Source: Thermoleophilum album
Lineage (GTDB): Bacteria; Actinomycetota; Thermoleophilia; Solirubrobacterales; Thermoleophilaceae
Assembly (NCBI RefSeq): GCF_900108055.1
Contig: NZ_FNWJ01000001.1
Span: forward strand, 496,001 to 560,000
DNA length: 64,000 nt
Direction: 5' to 3'
Part shown: positions 1-8,852 of the stretch, in pieces
Position numbering within the stretch: the first letter of the stretch is position 1
Layout of the letters: every line of letters starts with the position of its first letter
The notes under the pieces: model-generated
The model's database searches: none
What the model saw: the letters and a program-made list of their open reading frames with translations, nothing else
Told to the model about the DNA's origin: nothing
Made by a program: the position numbers and the translations under genes

Positions 1-440
1 ACCTACGGAGCGTGGCGACCGCGAACAGGTCGGCGGCGTACACGATCAACCAGATGCCGTCGGCGAGCGACGGATAGGGGACCCGCGCGGCGTCGGCGTA
101 CGCCGCCCAGTAAACGAGCCAACCGATTCCTGCGAGCGCAAGAGCGACCGCGAAGGACGCCCACGCGATGCGCTCGCGCGGCTCATAACGGACGCGCCAC
201 GCGATCAGCGTCGCCGCGCCGAAGTAGATCGCCAGCTGGATCGCGCGACGCGCCGGATCGAGAGCGTCCAGACCTAGCCCTGAGAGGAAGTGCAAGAGCC
301 AGAGCAGCGCGAGTGCGGCGAGCGCGAGCGCCCCGGGCGCCGCTCCACCCTCGATCCCGGAGAGCCCGCTCGTCAACCAGCTCGGTGCCCGTGCGACGAG
401 CGCGCCCCGTTTCTCTGTTTCGGCTGTTGAATGACCCACC
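1..440 (-). CDS. N-terminal part of a polytopic membrane protein (3' end outside window)
   Basis: Reading leftward from a possible GTG at 440, an uninterrupted frame runs off the window edge. It encodes alternating hydrophobic stretches (Ala/Leu-rich around 290-350, then segments near 170-240, 85-150 and 10-60) joined by Arg-rich loops. A PYPSLADGIW motif follows a membrane segment. From memory such a motif occurs in the multi-span N-terminal sensor regions of actinobacterial GGDEF/EAL or histidine-kinase proteins, but no catalytic domain is in view. The start codon is uncertain because no clear ribosome-binding site is visible. Confidence 0.55.
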
Positions 441-702
441 CGAGCGTCCCCGTCGGGCGGCGTCCCCGCAAACGCCGTACCGCCCTCAGAGCCGATGCGT
501 TCCCACTCTCAACATCGGCACCACACGCCTCTCTCCGAAGTTACGGCCGCCTACGTCTACCTTCCGCCGAGGCGCCCGCCCGTTCAGCGAGCGCTCAACA
601 CCCAGCTTCGCAGAGGTTGTGAGCTTCGTCACGCGCTCGAGCCAGCGACCGCGGCGCTCCTTAGACTCGCTCCCCACCGTCAGCTCCGCGCCGACGTCAC
701 CG

Positions 703-2334
703 ATGCGCTTCGACTACCCAACCGAAAGCTTCTCCGCCGAGGAGCGCCGCCTGCTCGAACCGTTCTTTACGAACCTCGACCGCCCCGTCTTCGGCCTGCG
801 CAACCTCCCGGAGACCGTCAAGGGCGCGCTGTTCGCTCGTTACTCGCGCTACCCGGGCACGCTGCGGCGCTTGTTTCTCGAGGAGTTCGTCGACGGTCTC
901 GACGTCGCTGCAGCGGCCCGTCTACCACTCGACGAGGGGGAGCGCGCACGCCGCCTTTACGAGCGCGTTTTCCTGGGCTACGGCGACGACTCGGTCGCTC
1001 AGCTGGGAGGCGCGCACATCGCCTGCGAGTGGGTGTCGAACGCCCTCACGAAGGTGCTGGAGCGGGGCCGCCTGGCCGCTTACCTAGAACAATCGACCCG
1101 CTACATCCCCTACGACCAGCCGATGCCGGACGGTCGCTTCCGCTACTGGCGCTGCCCGCAGCTCGGCGAGCCCTATGTGCGCACCATGGACCGCCTGTTC
1201 GAGCTCTACGGCGAGGCGCTCAGGCGCGCCGAGCACTGGGTCGCCGAGCGCTTCCCACGGCGCAGCGACGAGGACGAGCGGGCATGGCACCGAGCGGTAC
1301 GCGCCAAGGCGCTCGACTTGGTGCGCGGGCTGCTACCCGTAGCGTCGCTCTCGCACGTCGGCATCTTCGCCTCCGGTCAAGCTTACGAGCAGCTGCTGCT
1401 GCGGCTGTTTTCGAACCCCCTCCCGGAAGCTCAGCAGATCGGTGAGCTGCTGCTCGCCGAGCTGGAGTGCCTAATCCCGAGCTTCGTCGCGCGTGTGCGA
1501 CGAGCGGACCGCGGCGGCGTCTGGATCGACTACCTGCGCCGGCGCCGTGAGCAAGCCCGCAAGGCCGCCGAGCGTCTGGGAATTGCGGCCGGTCAGGAGC
1601 TCGACGAAGGCCCCTACGTGCGGCTCACGAACGCGCGCGGCAGCGAAGAGGAGGCGCTGGCGGCGCTGCTTTTCGAAGTCTGCGAGTTGCCGGAGCAGGA
1701 AATTCGCGCGGTCCTGCGCGGACTCGGCGAAAGCGACCGTGCAGCGCTCTGGGAGGAGCTGGTCGGCGAGCGACTGAACCGTCGACACCGGCCGGGTCGG
1801 GGGCTCGAAGCCCTTTCCTACCGCTTCGAGATCGTCTCCGACTACGGCGCTTTCCGCGACCTCCAGCGCCACCGCCTGCTCACCTGTCAGTGGCAGGCGC
1901 TGTCGCCGGCGCTCGGCGCCGAAGTGCCACCCGAGGCTGCCGCCGCAGGTATCGACGATCTCTTCGAGGAGGCGTTTGCGCTCTCGCGCGCGGAGTACGA
2001 GCGTGTAGCCGCCGAGGTCGCGCCGGAGCTTGCGCCCTACGCTCTCTGTCTCGCTTTCCGGATCCGCTACGTGCTCGATCTCAACGCTCGCGAGGCGATG
2101 CACCTGATCGAGCTCCGCTCGGGACGCGAAGGACACCCCTCGTACCGAGCCGTCGCGCTGGCGATGCTCGACGAAATCGCCCGCGTGCATCCCCACGTCG
2201 CTCGGGCGATGAAGCACGTCGACCGCTCAAGCGAACCCCGGCTCGAACGTCTCTTGGCCGAGATGCGCAGCGCCCGCAACTTCCCTCGCGGGGAGTTGTT
2301 GGAAGGGGCATCCACCCCAGTCGAGCGACGCTAA
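703..2334 (+). CDS. Tandem ThyX-like (FAD-dependent thymidylate synthase family) protein
   Basis: 543 aa, about twice the length of a single ThyX. ThyX makes dTMP from dUMP with FAD and methylene-THF. The N-terminal half holds GYGDDSVAQLGGAH and an RxR(X)7S signature written RGR...S (residues 121-131), followed by TRYIPYD. The C-terminal half holds RHR (389-391), then NAREAMHLIELRSGREGHP, which matches the conserved ThyX C-terminus. Each half therefore keeps only part of the canonical RHR(X)7S motif. The frame is open further upstream, but homology begins at ATG 703 and upstream residues are low complexity. Family assignment is firm; retention of thymidylate synthase activity is not. Confidence 0.8.
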   Translation: MRFDYPTESFSAEERRLLEPFFTNLDRPVFGLRNLPETVKGALFARYSRYPGTLRRLFLEEFVDGLDVAAAARLPLDEGERARRLYERVFLGYGDDSVAQLGGAHIACEWVSNALTKVLERGRLAAYLEQSTRYIPYDQPMPDGRFRYWRCPQLGEPYVRTMDRLFELYGEALRRAEHWVAERFPRRSDEDERAWHRAVRAKALDLVRGLLPVASLSHVGIFASGQAYEQLLLRLFSNPLPEAQQIGELLLAELECLIPSFVARVRRADRGGVWIDYLRRRREQARKAAERLGIAAGQELDEGPYVRLTNARGSEEEALAALLFEVCELPEQEIRAVLRGLGESDRAALWEELVGERLNRRHRPGRGLEALSYRFEIVSDYGAFRDLQRHRLLTCQWQALSPALGAEVPPEAAAAGIDDLFEEAFALSRAEYERVAAEVAPELAPYALCLAFRIRYVLDLNAREAMHLIELRSGREGHPSYRAVALAMLDEIARVHPHVARAMKHVDRSSEPRLERLLAEMRSARNFPRGELLEGASTPVERR

Positions 2335-2346
2335 GGAGGATGCCCC

Positions 2347-3153
2347 ATGAAGCACCGTAGCAAGGCATTGGTGCTGTTTACGACGGTCCTACTGGCGCTC
2401 GGCGCCGTGCTCGCGAGCGCGGCGCTCGCGGCGAAGATCGTTGGCACCAACGGCGACGACACTCTCAACGGCACGCCCAAGCGCGACCGCATCTCGGCGC
2501 TTGCTGGCAACGACAAGGCCTATGGCCGCGCCGGCAACGACCTCCTGCTGGGCGCGGCCGGCGACGACTTGCTGGTCGGCGGCGCCGGACGCGATGCCAT
2601 CTTCGGCGGGAGCGGTAACGACCGGATCTTCGGCGACGCCCAGGTCTCGGCGGCACGCCACCTGCCGCGTGCCCTCGGCAAGCGACTGCCGCGGGGCGAC
2701 CGCTTGCACGGCGGTAGCGGCAACGATGAGCTGTACGGTGGCGCCTTCCGCGACGTGATGTCCGGCGGCAAGGGCGACGACGTCCAGTACGGGGGCCAGG
2801 GTGACGACTTGATTTACGCCAACCAGGGCCGCGACCGCTCGTTCGGTGGTCCGGGCAACGACGTCCTCTGGGCGTTGGCACGAGCGGACGTCACGGCACC
2901 CGGTGATCCGGAGGGCGACGAGCTCGACGGCGGCGCGGGCAACGACACCTTCCGCGTGCGCGACGGCGAGGTCGACAAGATCACCTGCGGACCGGGGTTC
3001 GACCGCGTCTACGCCGACCAGTACGACGTCATCACCGACGCCACCGAAGCCGACCCGACCGGGTCTTGCGAGCTCGTCCAGCGCAAGGACGCGAAGGGCT
3101 CGAGCGACAGCGCCGAGCAGCGTCAGCAGGCGCAGCCCGAGGATCGTTCCTGA
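2347..3153 (+). CDS. Secreted calcium-binding RTX (hemolysin-type) repeat protein
   Basis: 268 aa. A signal peptide (residues 1-29, basic start, hydrophobic core, ending ASAALAA) precedes at least eight nonapeptide repeats of the GGxGxDxxx/GNDxLxG type (about residues 33-205). These form calcium-filled parallel beta-rolls in exported proteins. The tail has two Cys (CGPGFD and GSCE), possibly a disulfide, and a charged Gln/Ser-rich end. No protease or lipase domain is attached. It starts 12 bp after the ThyX-like gene with an AAGGAGG ribosome site. An extracellular structural or adhesive role is inferred. Confidence 0.8.
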   Translation: MKHRSKALVLFTTVLLALGAVLASAALAAKIVGTNGDDTLNGTPKRDRISALAGNDKAYGRAGNDLLLGAAGDDLLVGGAGRDAIFGGSGNDRIFGDAQVSAARHLPRALGKRLPRGDRLHGGSGNDELYGGAFRDVMSGGKGDDVQYGGQGDDLIYANQGRDRSFGGPGNDVLWALARADVTAPGDPEGDELDGGAGNDTFRVRDGEVDKITCGPGFDRVYADQYDVITDATEADPTGSCELVQRKDAKGSSDSAEQRQQAQPEDRS

Positions 3154-3367
3154 TCTCGGCTCGGTGGGCGCTTACGCTCGCGCGGTGTAGTCGCGAGTGC
3201 GTCCCCGTGAGCGTGACAGCGGGGCCGGGCGCGTGCGCCCGGCCCCGCTCGTTGCGCTAGCTTCGCGAGCGTTGAGTGACCGCCACGCAAAGAGCGCGCC
3301 CCCGCGCCCGCGGGATGACCGCTTGCCGACAGGAACGCGGCCCGGCGGCGATCGCCGCGCCGAAGCA

Positions 3368-4039
3368 ATGGATGGGATCGAAGTCGCTCCTTCGATCCTC
3401 TCGGCCGACTTCGCTCGCCTAGCCGACCAGCTGGAGCCGCTGCTAGCGGCAGGCGTTCGTGTTGTCCACCTCGACGTGATGGACGGTCACTTCGTTCCAC
3501 CGATCACCTTCGGGCCACTGATCGTCGCGGCGCTGCGAGAGCAAGTCCACGGGGCCGGCGCGTGCCTTGACGTGCACTTGATGGTCGAGCGCCCGGAGCG
3601 CCATCTGGAGGCGTTCGCCGAGTCGGGCGCTGACTCGGTGACCATCCATCTCGAGGCAACCCCACACCCGCACTACGCGCTGACGGCGGCACGGCGCCTC
3701 GGTTTGCGTGCGGGAGTGGCGCTGAACCCGGGAACACCCGCCGGAGCGGTCGCCGAGCTCGGCGACGCGCTCGACCACGTGCTTTGCATGACGGTCGACC
3801 CGGGGTGGGCTGGCCAGCGCTTCATCGAGCGAAGCCCGGAGAAGGTCGCGCGCCTCCGCGAGCTGCTGCCGAGCGACGTGCCGATCCAGGTGGACGGCGG
3901 CATCGACGTCGCCACGGCGGTCGCCTGTCGCCGTGCGGGTGCCCAGCTATTCGTGGCAGCGTCGGCGATCTTCCAAGCCGGCGACGCGGTCGCCGCTTGG
4001 CGGGAGCTCACGCGGGCGGTGCGCGCGCCCGCTGCCTAG
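3368..4039 (+). CDS. rpe: Ribulose-phosphate 3-epimerase
   Basis: 223 aa, the normal length for Rpe, which interconverts ribulose-5-P and xylulose-5-P in the pentose phosphate pathway. Visible signatures are APSILSADF at the N-terminus, VVHLDVMDGHFVP (metal-binding His and Asp), VHLMVERP, CMTVDPGWAGQ and the phosphate-binding VDGGI motif. The frame is open upstream to 3197, but the protein family begins near ATG 3368. Its last 4 bases overlap the convergent membrane-protein gene. rpiB, another enzyme of the pathway, lies 3.5 kb downstream. Confidence 0.93.
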   Translation: MDGIEVAPSILSADFARLADQLEPLLAAGVRVVHLDVMDGHFVPPITFGPLIVAALREQVHGAGACLDVHLMVERPERHLEAFAESGADSVTIHLEATPHPHYALTAARRLGLRAGVALNPGTPAGAVAELGDALDHVLCMTVDPGWAGQRFIERSPEKVARLRELLPSDVPIQVDGGIDVATAVACRRAGAQLFVAASAIFQAGDAVAAWRELTRAVRAPAA

Positions 4040-4785
4040 CGTGTCGTCGAGGGCGGCGGCCAGGGCTCGGCGCGACCGCTCGCCCACGCTGGTCCCCGTC
4101 CCCCTGGCCAACGATCGGCAAAGAGCAGGGCAAGCGCTACTAGCCAGAAGACCTGGAGAATCTGCGGGCCACCGCCGAGGGGAATGACGTGCAGGGCGCC
4201 GACGAACACACCCACGAAGCCGACGAAGCGCGAAACGAGCCCTGCTCGCATCGCCGTCACGCTGGCGAAGACGATCGACGCCGCCGTCAGCAGCGTGCCC
4301 ACCAGCGCGAGCGCCAACGGCAACTGGCTGATCCCCTTGATCAGCTCCTCTGCCCGCCGCTCGCCCGCGGCACCACGGGTGGGTGAACCTTGCGCGAAGT
4401 CACGGGCTACGTCGAGCACCGCCAGCTGTCGCCAAACCGTGCCGACCACAAGCAGCGCCGTGGCCAACGCCAGGAGCCAGAGCGCCCAGCGCGGAACCGA
4501 GGGCGTGCGCGCGGCCGCGGCCGCCAGCAAATAGGCGACGGCGCCGGCGAGCCCGACGATCGCGAGCGCCTGAAACGCTGTGGAGACCAGAATTTCCGTG
4601 CGCGCCGCGTGGTAGTTGAGCAAGCGCAAGTGGTCGGACTCGGCCCGGCTTAGGTCGGCGACAACGATCGCGATCAACGCTCCCGCCGTCGACACCGCTC
4701 CCAGCACTGCCGCCCCGGCCGCCAGCGGCGCGAGCCGTCGCTCGCGTTGGAGCGAGGCTGCGGTGGCGCTGTGCGACTCGCTCAT
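4036..4785 (-). CDS. Hypothetical polytopic membrane protein (DUF4386-like)
   Basis: 249 aa with about six hydrophobic segments (near residues 20-45, 70-90, 100-118, 155-178, 187-205, 212-228). Spacing and the segment LSRAESDHLRLLNYHAARTE recall small DUF4386-type integral membrane proteins; this is a weak family guess. It is cotranscribed with the preceding 71-aa gene, whose stop overlaps this start by 4 bp, and it converges on rpe. Function is unknown. Confidence 0.7.
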   Translation of the reverse strand: MSESHSATAASLQRERRLAPLAAGAAVLGAVSTAGALIAIVVADLSRAESDHLRLLNYHAARTEILVSTAFQALAIVGLAGAVAYLLAAAAARTPSVPRWALWLLALATALLVVGTVWRQLAVLDVARDFAQGSPTRGAAGERRAEELIKGISQLPLALALVGTLLTAASIVFASVTAMRAGLVSRFVGFVGVFVGALHVIPLGGGPQILQVFWLVALALLFADRWPGGRGPAWASGRAEPWPPPSTTR

Positions 4786-4997
4786 GCGGGGCTCTGGCGC
4801 GCTCGCCGGCGCGGTCGCAGCGGCGTTACCTTAGGGTCGTCGAGCGGCTGCGGTGGGTAGTACTCGACGTCCTCGGGTTCGGCGAGTCGGGAGATCTTCT
4901 CGCCGACCCACAGGAGCGCGTCGAGCAACGGCGCGGCGAGCCCGATCAGCTGCTCGAAGCGTTGGCGTCGCCGTCTCTGCTCAGGAGTCAGATACAT
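4782..4997 (-). CDS. Small hypothetical protein
   Basis: 71 aa, soluble and strongly charged. It starts MYLTPEQRRRRQRF, has a central amphipathic helix (FEQLIGLAAPLLDALLWVGE), an acidic-tyrosine stretch (EPEDVEYYPPQP) and an Arg-rich C-terminus. The ATGA overlap with the downstream membrane-protein gene implies translational coupling. It is divergent from the 91-aa gene at 5068. No family is recognised. Confidence 0.6.
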   Translation of the reverse strand: MYLTPEQRRRRQRFEQLIGLAAPLLDALLWVGEKISRLAEPEDVEYYPPQPLDDPKVTPLRPRRRARQSPA

Positions 4998-5067
4998 GCG
5001 CGGATCTCGTCGCTGGAGCGACCGAGCGACGATTGGTCAAGAGAGTACCGGCTACTAGGATCGAGTC

Positions 5068-5343
5068 GTGGCCAGCGAAGATCCCTTCGGACTGTTCGGC
5101 GACCCCGAAGAGCTGAGGCGGCGGATGGCAGAGTTCGCCGAGCAGCTGCAGGGCGCGCAGCGCGTCGCCTGGGCCGACAACGCGATTCGACTAGCCGTCG
5201 AGATGACCGTGGCGGCGCTCGCCCGGATCAACGTGCAGGGCACGCCTGAGCAGCAGACCGAGCAGCTGGCAGCGGCGATACGCCGGCTGTTTCCCGAAGC
5301 CGTGATTCTCGTGCGGGAAGCGCGCGAGGGCTTCGGCACCTGA
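5068..5343 (+). CDS. Small hypothetical protein
   Basis: 91 aa from a GTG start. It is predicted all-helical and acidic, beginning with the short motif DPFGLFGDPEELRRRM and then two amphipathic helices. No Cys, signal peptide or membrane segment is present. The pattern is that of a small helical bundle or adaptor, but no family is recognised. Only about 70 bp separates it from the divergent gene pair at 4036-4997. Confidence 0.6.
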   Translation: MASEDPFGLFGDPEELRRRMAEFAEQLQGAQRVAWADNAIRLAVEMTVAALARINVQGTPEQQTEQLAAAIRRLFPEAVILVREAREGFGT

Positions 5344-5676
5344 GCGCCTGCGCGTTTGCGCCTAGCGCCGTGTCGGCGTCTGCATCTGCGCCTCGCGCGT
5401 CGCGTCGGTGCTGCGCCTGCTAGCGACGTCGCTTGGCCTTGTTGGCTGCCGCCGGCTGCCTGGGGGGAGAGAAAGTGAGGTATCGGCCCTTGACGGGGTA
5501 ACCGCTACAAGAGACGCCCCGCCCGCAGCGGACCACCCCGCAGCGTAACCCGCCCCCAGCGGACCCCACCCGGAGTGCTTCCCCCGACAAAATGACGTGC
5601 ATCCGAGAGCTCGCATACGATTTCGCCTACGCGATCTCGAGAGCCTGGGACCGAGCGCCGATGAGGGGTTAGCAGG
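5344..5676. other. Intergenic region, no confident gene
   Basis: About 330 bp. The middle (5520-5575) has an imperfect repeat of CAGCGGACC / CAGCGTAACC units. A 60-codon frame on the minus strand (5420-5602) ends in a basic tail (RYLTFSPPR...NKAKRRR) that looks protein-like, but its first half is low complexity and no ribosome-binding site is visible. I see no riboswitch or tRNA. Confidence 0.4.
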
Positions 5677-5886
5677 ATGCCGTTCTGGAGGTGTGAGCGC
5701 TGCGGTGAGCGCGTCTACAGCGCGACGCCGCGCCCCCGTAAGCGCGAGTGCCCAGCGTGCGGGCACACCCTTCCTGAGCTGAGCGAAGACGACCCGCCGA
5801 GCCGCGACTTCGACGGCAACGGCAGCGACCCGAGCGGTAGCGACCCCGCCGAGGGACCGGTGGTCGGCCCAGAGCTCGGGCGCTAG
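5677..5886 (+). CDS. Small zinc-ribbon protein
   Basis: 69 aa. Two CxxC knuckles (CERCGE at 6-11 and CPACGH at 28-33) separated by about 18 residues form a classic zinc ribbon. The C-terminal half is acidic and Gly/Ser/Asp-rich, so probably disordered. ATG 5677 sits behind a weak AGCAGG ribosome site. Such small proteins act as nucleic-acid-binding or assembly factors; no specific role can be assigned. Its last 4 bases overlap the convergent flippase-like gene. Confidence 0.65.
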   Translation: MPFWRCERCGERVYSATPRPRKRECPACGHTLPELSEDDPPSRDFDGNGSDPSGSDPAEGPVVGPELGR

Positions 5887-6977
5887 CCCACGAACGGGGC
5901 CGGTCCGGGCTCGTCGCCCCGCGTCGACGTCGTGGGTGCCGGCTCACCACGTGCGCGATCGGCGCGGCCCTGCTCGACCACGTCGCGGAAGCTCCGGAAG
6001 CGGAAGATCCGGACGACCGCGAACAGCCCGAGTACGAACGTCAAGGTCGCGACGGCGAGTTGTTGGCCGACTGAGTAGGCGGTCACCACCGGCGCCGAAG
6101 CGGTGTCTTTGAACACCGTCACGAGCAGCGCCTGCTGAACCCCGGCCCCCTGCGGGGTAAAGGGAACTGCTGCAGAGACAGCGTTCACTCCCAGCACCAG
6201 CAAGACGTTGCGCACCGAACCGCCGATCCCGAAGGCCTCGAGCAAAAACCAGAAAGCGGCGCACCTGAACAGCCAACCCAACGCTTGGACGGCGTAGACG
6301 CGACGCAAGAAGGCTCGCCGATCGCGCAAGATCGAGAGTCCCCGTCTGATCTCGCCCCAGAAGTGCGCGACGCGCGCGGAGAGCACCGCGATCACTACGA
6401 AAACGGCGATCAACAGAACGGTCAGGAGCAGGAGCGCCTCGCGCGGGTGCGAAGCGAGCCAGGAGAGATCGAAGGCGTTCAAGCGCGCGAAGTCCGGCGG
6501 CCGCGGAAACACCCCTTGGCTGAACGCGAAGAGCAAGACCAGGAGGCCGACCGTGACGTCGAAAACGGCTTCCACCAGGAAACTCGACGCGACCGCCGGG
6601 TAAGTCGCTCCGGGCACCGCGATACGCGTCAGAAAGAGGCGCACTACATCACCCCCGCGAGCCGGAAAAACAGCGTTGAAGCCGTAGCCGGCGATGTACG
6701 CCCCCCACACCCTCCGGAAGCGAATCGGCGCCTGCGGGTAGGCGTAGCCAAGGATGTTGTAGGAGGCCCGCGCCCGCAAGGTCAGGTAGATGGTGAAGGC
6801 CACAAGCGCCACCAGCAGGTCGACGAGATCGACGCTGGCCAGACGCGCGAAGAATTGGTCAAGGGCGTCGAAGAAGGCGCGGAAGGAGTCCCCGAGAGCG
6901 GCCGCCGGCAGCCACCCTACGGCCGGCGCGGCGAGCCAGCAGTGGCCGCGCCCACGGACCGCCTCAGCTCGCGCCAA
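5883..6977 (-). CDS. Flippase-like / UPF0104 (LPG-synthase transmembrane) family membrane protein
   Basis: About 364 aa with 7-8 membrane helices. Family features are the YAYPQAPIRFRRVWGAYIAGYGFNA loop, FPARGGDVVRLFL, and PFTPQGAGVQQ before the last helices; together they mark the lysylphosphatidylglycerol-synthase TM / flippase-like family. Members move or modify lipid-linked substrates in the cytoplasmic membrane; the substrate here is unknown. The likely start is TTG 6977, inside the last codons of the upstream peroxiredoxin gene; the start is uncertain. The C-terminus is charged and cytoplasmic. Confidence 0.75.
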   Translation of the reverse strand: MARAEAVRGRGHCWLAAPAVGWLPAAALGDSFRAFFDALDQFFARLASVDLVDLLVALVAFTIYLTLRARASYNILGYAYPQAPIRFRRVWGAYIAGYGFNAVFPARGGDVVRLFLTRIAVPGATYPAVASSFLVEAVFDVTVGLLVLLFAFSQGVFPRPPDFARLNAFDLSWLASHPREALLLLTVLLIAVFVVIAVLSARVAHFWGEIRRGLSILRDRRAFLRRVYAVQALGWLFRCAAFWFLLEAFGIGGSVRNVLLVLGVNAVSAAVPFTPQGAGVQQALLVTVFKDTASAPVVTAYSVGQQLAVATLTFVLGLFAVVRIFRFRSFRDVVEQGRADRARGEPAPTTSTRGDEPGPAPFVG

Positions 6978-7446
6978 GGAGCTCGAGCACGCGCTGATCG
7001 TGCTCAGCCGGACGCACCTTGCGCAGCACGTGCTCGACACGACCATCGGGACCGATGATGAAGGTCGAGCGCTCGACACCGAAGCTCGTCCGGCCGTACA
7101 TCTTTTTCTCGACCCACACTCCGTAGCGTTCGGCGACCTCGTGGTCGGGATCGGCGAGCAAGGTGAAGGGTAGGTCGTGCTTCGCGGCGAAGCTCGCCAG
7201 TCGCGAGGGCGGATCGGGCGAGACCCCTAGGACCACGACACCCGCCTCGCGATAACGGTCGTAGTTGTCGCGCACCCCGCATGCCTGAGTCGTGCAGCCG
7301 GGAGTGTGCGCGCGCGGATAGAAATAGAGGACCACGCGTTGACCGCGAAAGTCACTCAGGCGTACCGGCTCGCCCCGGTGATCGAGCAGCTCGAAGTCCG
7401 GCGCCGTGTCCCCCGGCTTCGGTCCTTGTGTATCTGGCGTCGTCAT
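6964..7446 (-). CDS. bcp: Thioredoxin-dependent peroxiredoxin (BCP/PrxQ type)
   Basis: 160 aa. It reduces hydroperoxides using thioredoxin. Visible are PGDTAPDFELLDHRGEPV, the active-site region YPRAHTPGCTTQACGVRD with peroxidatic Cys in the PGCT motif and a second Cys five residues on (PrxQ resolving pattern), GVSPDPP, and the C-terminal GPDGRVEHVLRKV. The proline-threonine context PxxxTPGC is intact. ATG 7446 matches the usual N-terminus. It is divergent from rpiB with a 66-bp gap and overlaps the following flippase-like gene. Confidence 0.92.
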   Translation of the reverse strand: MTTPDTQGPKPGDTAPDFELLDHRGEPVRLSDFRGQRVVLYFYPRAHTPGCTTQACGVRDNYDRYREAGVVVLGVSPDPPSRLASFAAKHDLPFTLLADPDHEVAERYGVWVEKKMYGRTSFGVERSTFIIGPDGRVEHVLRKVRPAEHDQRVLELLGAS

Positions 7447-7512
7447 TGCTCGTCGACCGCTCGCAGCTCGCCCGACGCAGGCGCGTCGATCGCGCGAGGC
7501 TAGCATCGCGGC

Positions 7513-7989
7513 GTGCGTTTCTCGATCTCTGCCGACGAGCGAACAGGTATCGCGGATCTCCTGGAGAGCGAGCTGCGTGCTCGCGGTCACGAGGTGATCG
7601 TGCACGGTGCGCTCGACGAGCGCGAGCGCCCGGACTGGGCCTACGCGAGCGAAGCGGTCGCCCGCGACGTCGCGGAAGGTCGCGCTGACCAGGGAATCGT
7701 CTGCTGCTGGACCGGCACCGGCGCGTCGATCGCCGCCAACAAGGTCGCCGGCGTGCGCGCCGCTCTCTGCTTCGACGCCGAAACCGCACGCGGTGCCCGC
7801 CGCTGGAACGACGCCAACGTCCTGGCCCTGTCGCTGCGCTCAACCAGCGAAGCCGAGCTGCGGGAGATCCTCGACGCTTGGCTCGAGAGCGAGCCGAGCG
7901 AGGACCCGGTCGACCGCGAGAACATCGAGCACTTGCGAGCGATCGAGCGCTCCGCGCTACGCACCGCGCAAGGCGAGGTCGCAAGCTAG
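7513..7989 (+). CDS. rpiB: Ribose-5-phosphate isomerase B family (RpiB/LacA/LacB)
   Basis: 158 aa from GTG 7513. It interconverts ribose-5-P and ribulose-5-P. It shows the RpiB core CCWTGTGASIAANKVAG (Cys64/65 at the position of the catalytic Cys, followed by the phosphate-binding GTGAS loop), VRAALC, and WNDANVLALS. The N-terminus has SISADERTG instead of the more usual ADHAG, typical of the shorter WTGTG subfamily. With rpe it supplies two isomerisation steps of the pentose phosphate pathway in this window. Confidence 0.85.
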   Translation: MRFSISADERTGIADLLESELRARGHEVIVHGALDERERPDWAYASEAVARDVAEGRADQGIVCCWTGTGASIAANKVAGVRAALCFDAETARGARRWNDANVLALSLRSTSEAELREILDAWLESEPSEDPVDRENIEHLRAIERSALRTAQGEVAS

Positions 7990-7999
7990 CGGCCTCGCC

Positions 8000-8665
8000 T
8001 CAGCGGACGGTGAATGAGCGGCTGCGCTTCGACGCGCGGTTGGCGGCGAAGTCCTGAGCGACCACCGCAACCTTGTACTGACCCGGCCGCAAGCCCTTGA
8101 AAACGAGCTTTGCGGAGCCTGGTCCCAGCGTCTTGATCGTCGACCGGGCGCTCCGCCCAGAAAGCTGGACCTTCGCCCGCACCTTCTCGGAGAAGCGCAC
8201 CGTTACGCTCACCGAGCCCTTCGCTGGACGGACCGAGAGGCTCGTAATGCGCGGCGGCGTGCGGTCGGTGTCGGCGTTGCCGACGACCACCCGCGCACGC
8301 ATTTCGCGCGGGTGGACTTGGCAGATGTAGCGGTAGACGCCGGGCGTAGTGAAGGTGCGGCGGAAGGTTCCGCTGGTGACGATCCGGGAGCGGAAGGGAA
8401 CCGGGGCGAGCTCCTCGGCGGCGACGTTGTGGGGGCTGCGACCGACCCACCGCCACTCCACGGTGTCGCCCGGCGCGACGCGTACCTCGGTGGGCTGGAA
8501 GAAGTTGTCGCCAACCGTGACCGTGCGAGTCTCGCCAGCCAGTGCGAGCCCGGCCGACGCGAAGAGAACGAGACCAGCGCCACCTCCGAGCGCGACCAGC
8601 TTGGTGCGCGGACGCCAACGTCGGTTGCGCTGCGAAACCTTTGCGCGGAAGTCGGTGGGGTTCAT
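8000..8665 (-). CDS. Exported cupredoxin (plastocyanin-like) with C-terminal beta domain
   Basis: 221 aa from ATG 8665. An Arg-rich N-terminus and hydrophobic segment (residues about 25-43) form a signal or anchor. The cupredoxin domain (about 45-125) has the type-1 copper ligands in order: HN after GRSP, then C and H in YICQVHPREM, with the axial Met. A second domain (about 130-221, TPPRITSLSVRP...) resembles an Ig-like/bacterial surface fold. An electron-transfer or copper-handling role outside the membrane is inferred. The reading frame extends upstream to 8710, but 8665 is preferred. Confidence 0.8.
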   Translation of the reverse strand: MNPTDFRAKVSQRNRRWRPRTKLVALGGGAGLVLFASAGLALAGETRTVTVGDNFFQPTEVRVAPGDTVEWRWVGRSPHNVAAEELAPVPFRSRIVTSGTFRRTFTTPGVYRYICQVHPREMRARVVVGNADTDRTPPRITSLSVRPAKGSVSVTVRFSEKVRAKVQLSGRSARSTIKTLGPGSAKLVFKGLRPGQYKVAVVAQDFAANRASKRSRSFTVR

Positions 8666-8852
8666 GTGACCAGCGTAAACGCTGCCTGCTTTCGCCGGGT
8701 TCAGTTCCAAAGAGACTTGGCAGCAGCGCTGATCGCGCGTAACTTTGCCCCAGCCTCAGGGGTCGCGGGCTCGCCGATCAGCGGCGACAGGATGCGGCCG
8801 CAGTCACATCCGAGAGCGATCGGCACAAGCCACGAGCAGAAACGGAGGAGCA

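Noticed and set aside
5420-5602. 60-codon minus-strand frame with a basic tail (NKAKRRR)
   Set aside because: The tail looks protein-like, but no ribosome site and a low-complexity first half; too weak to call a gene.
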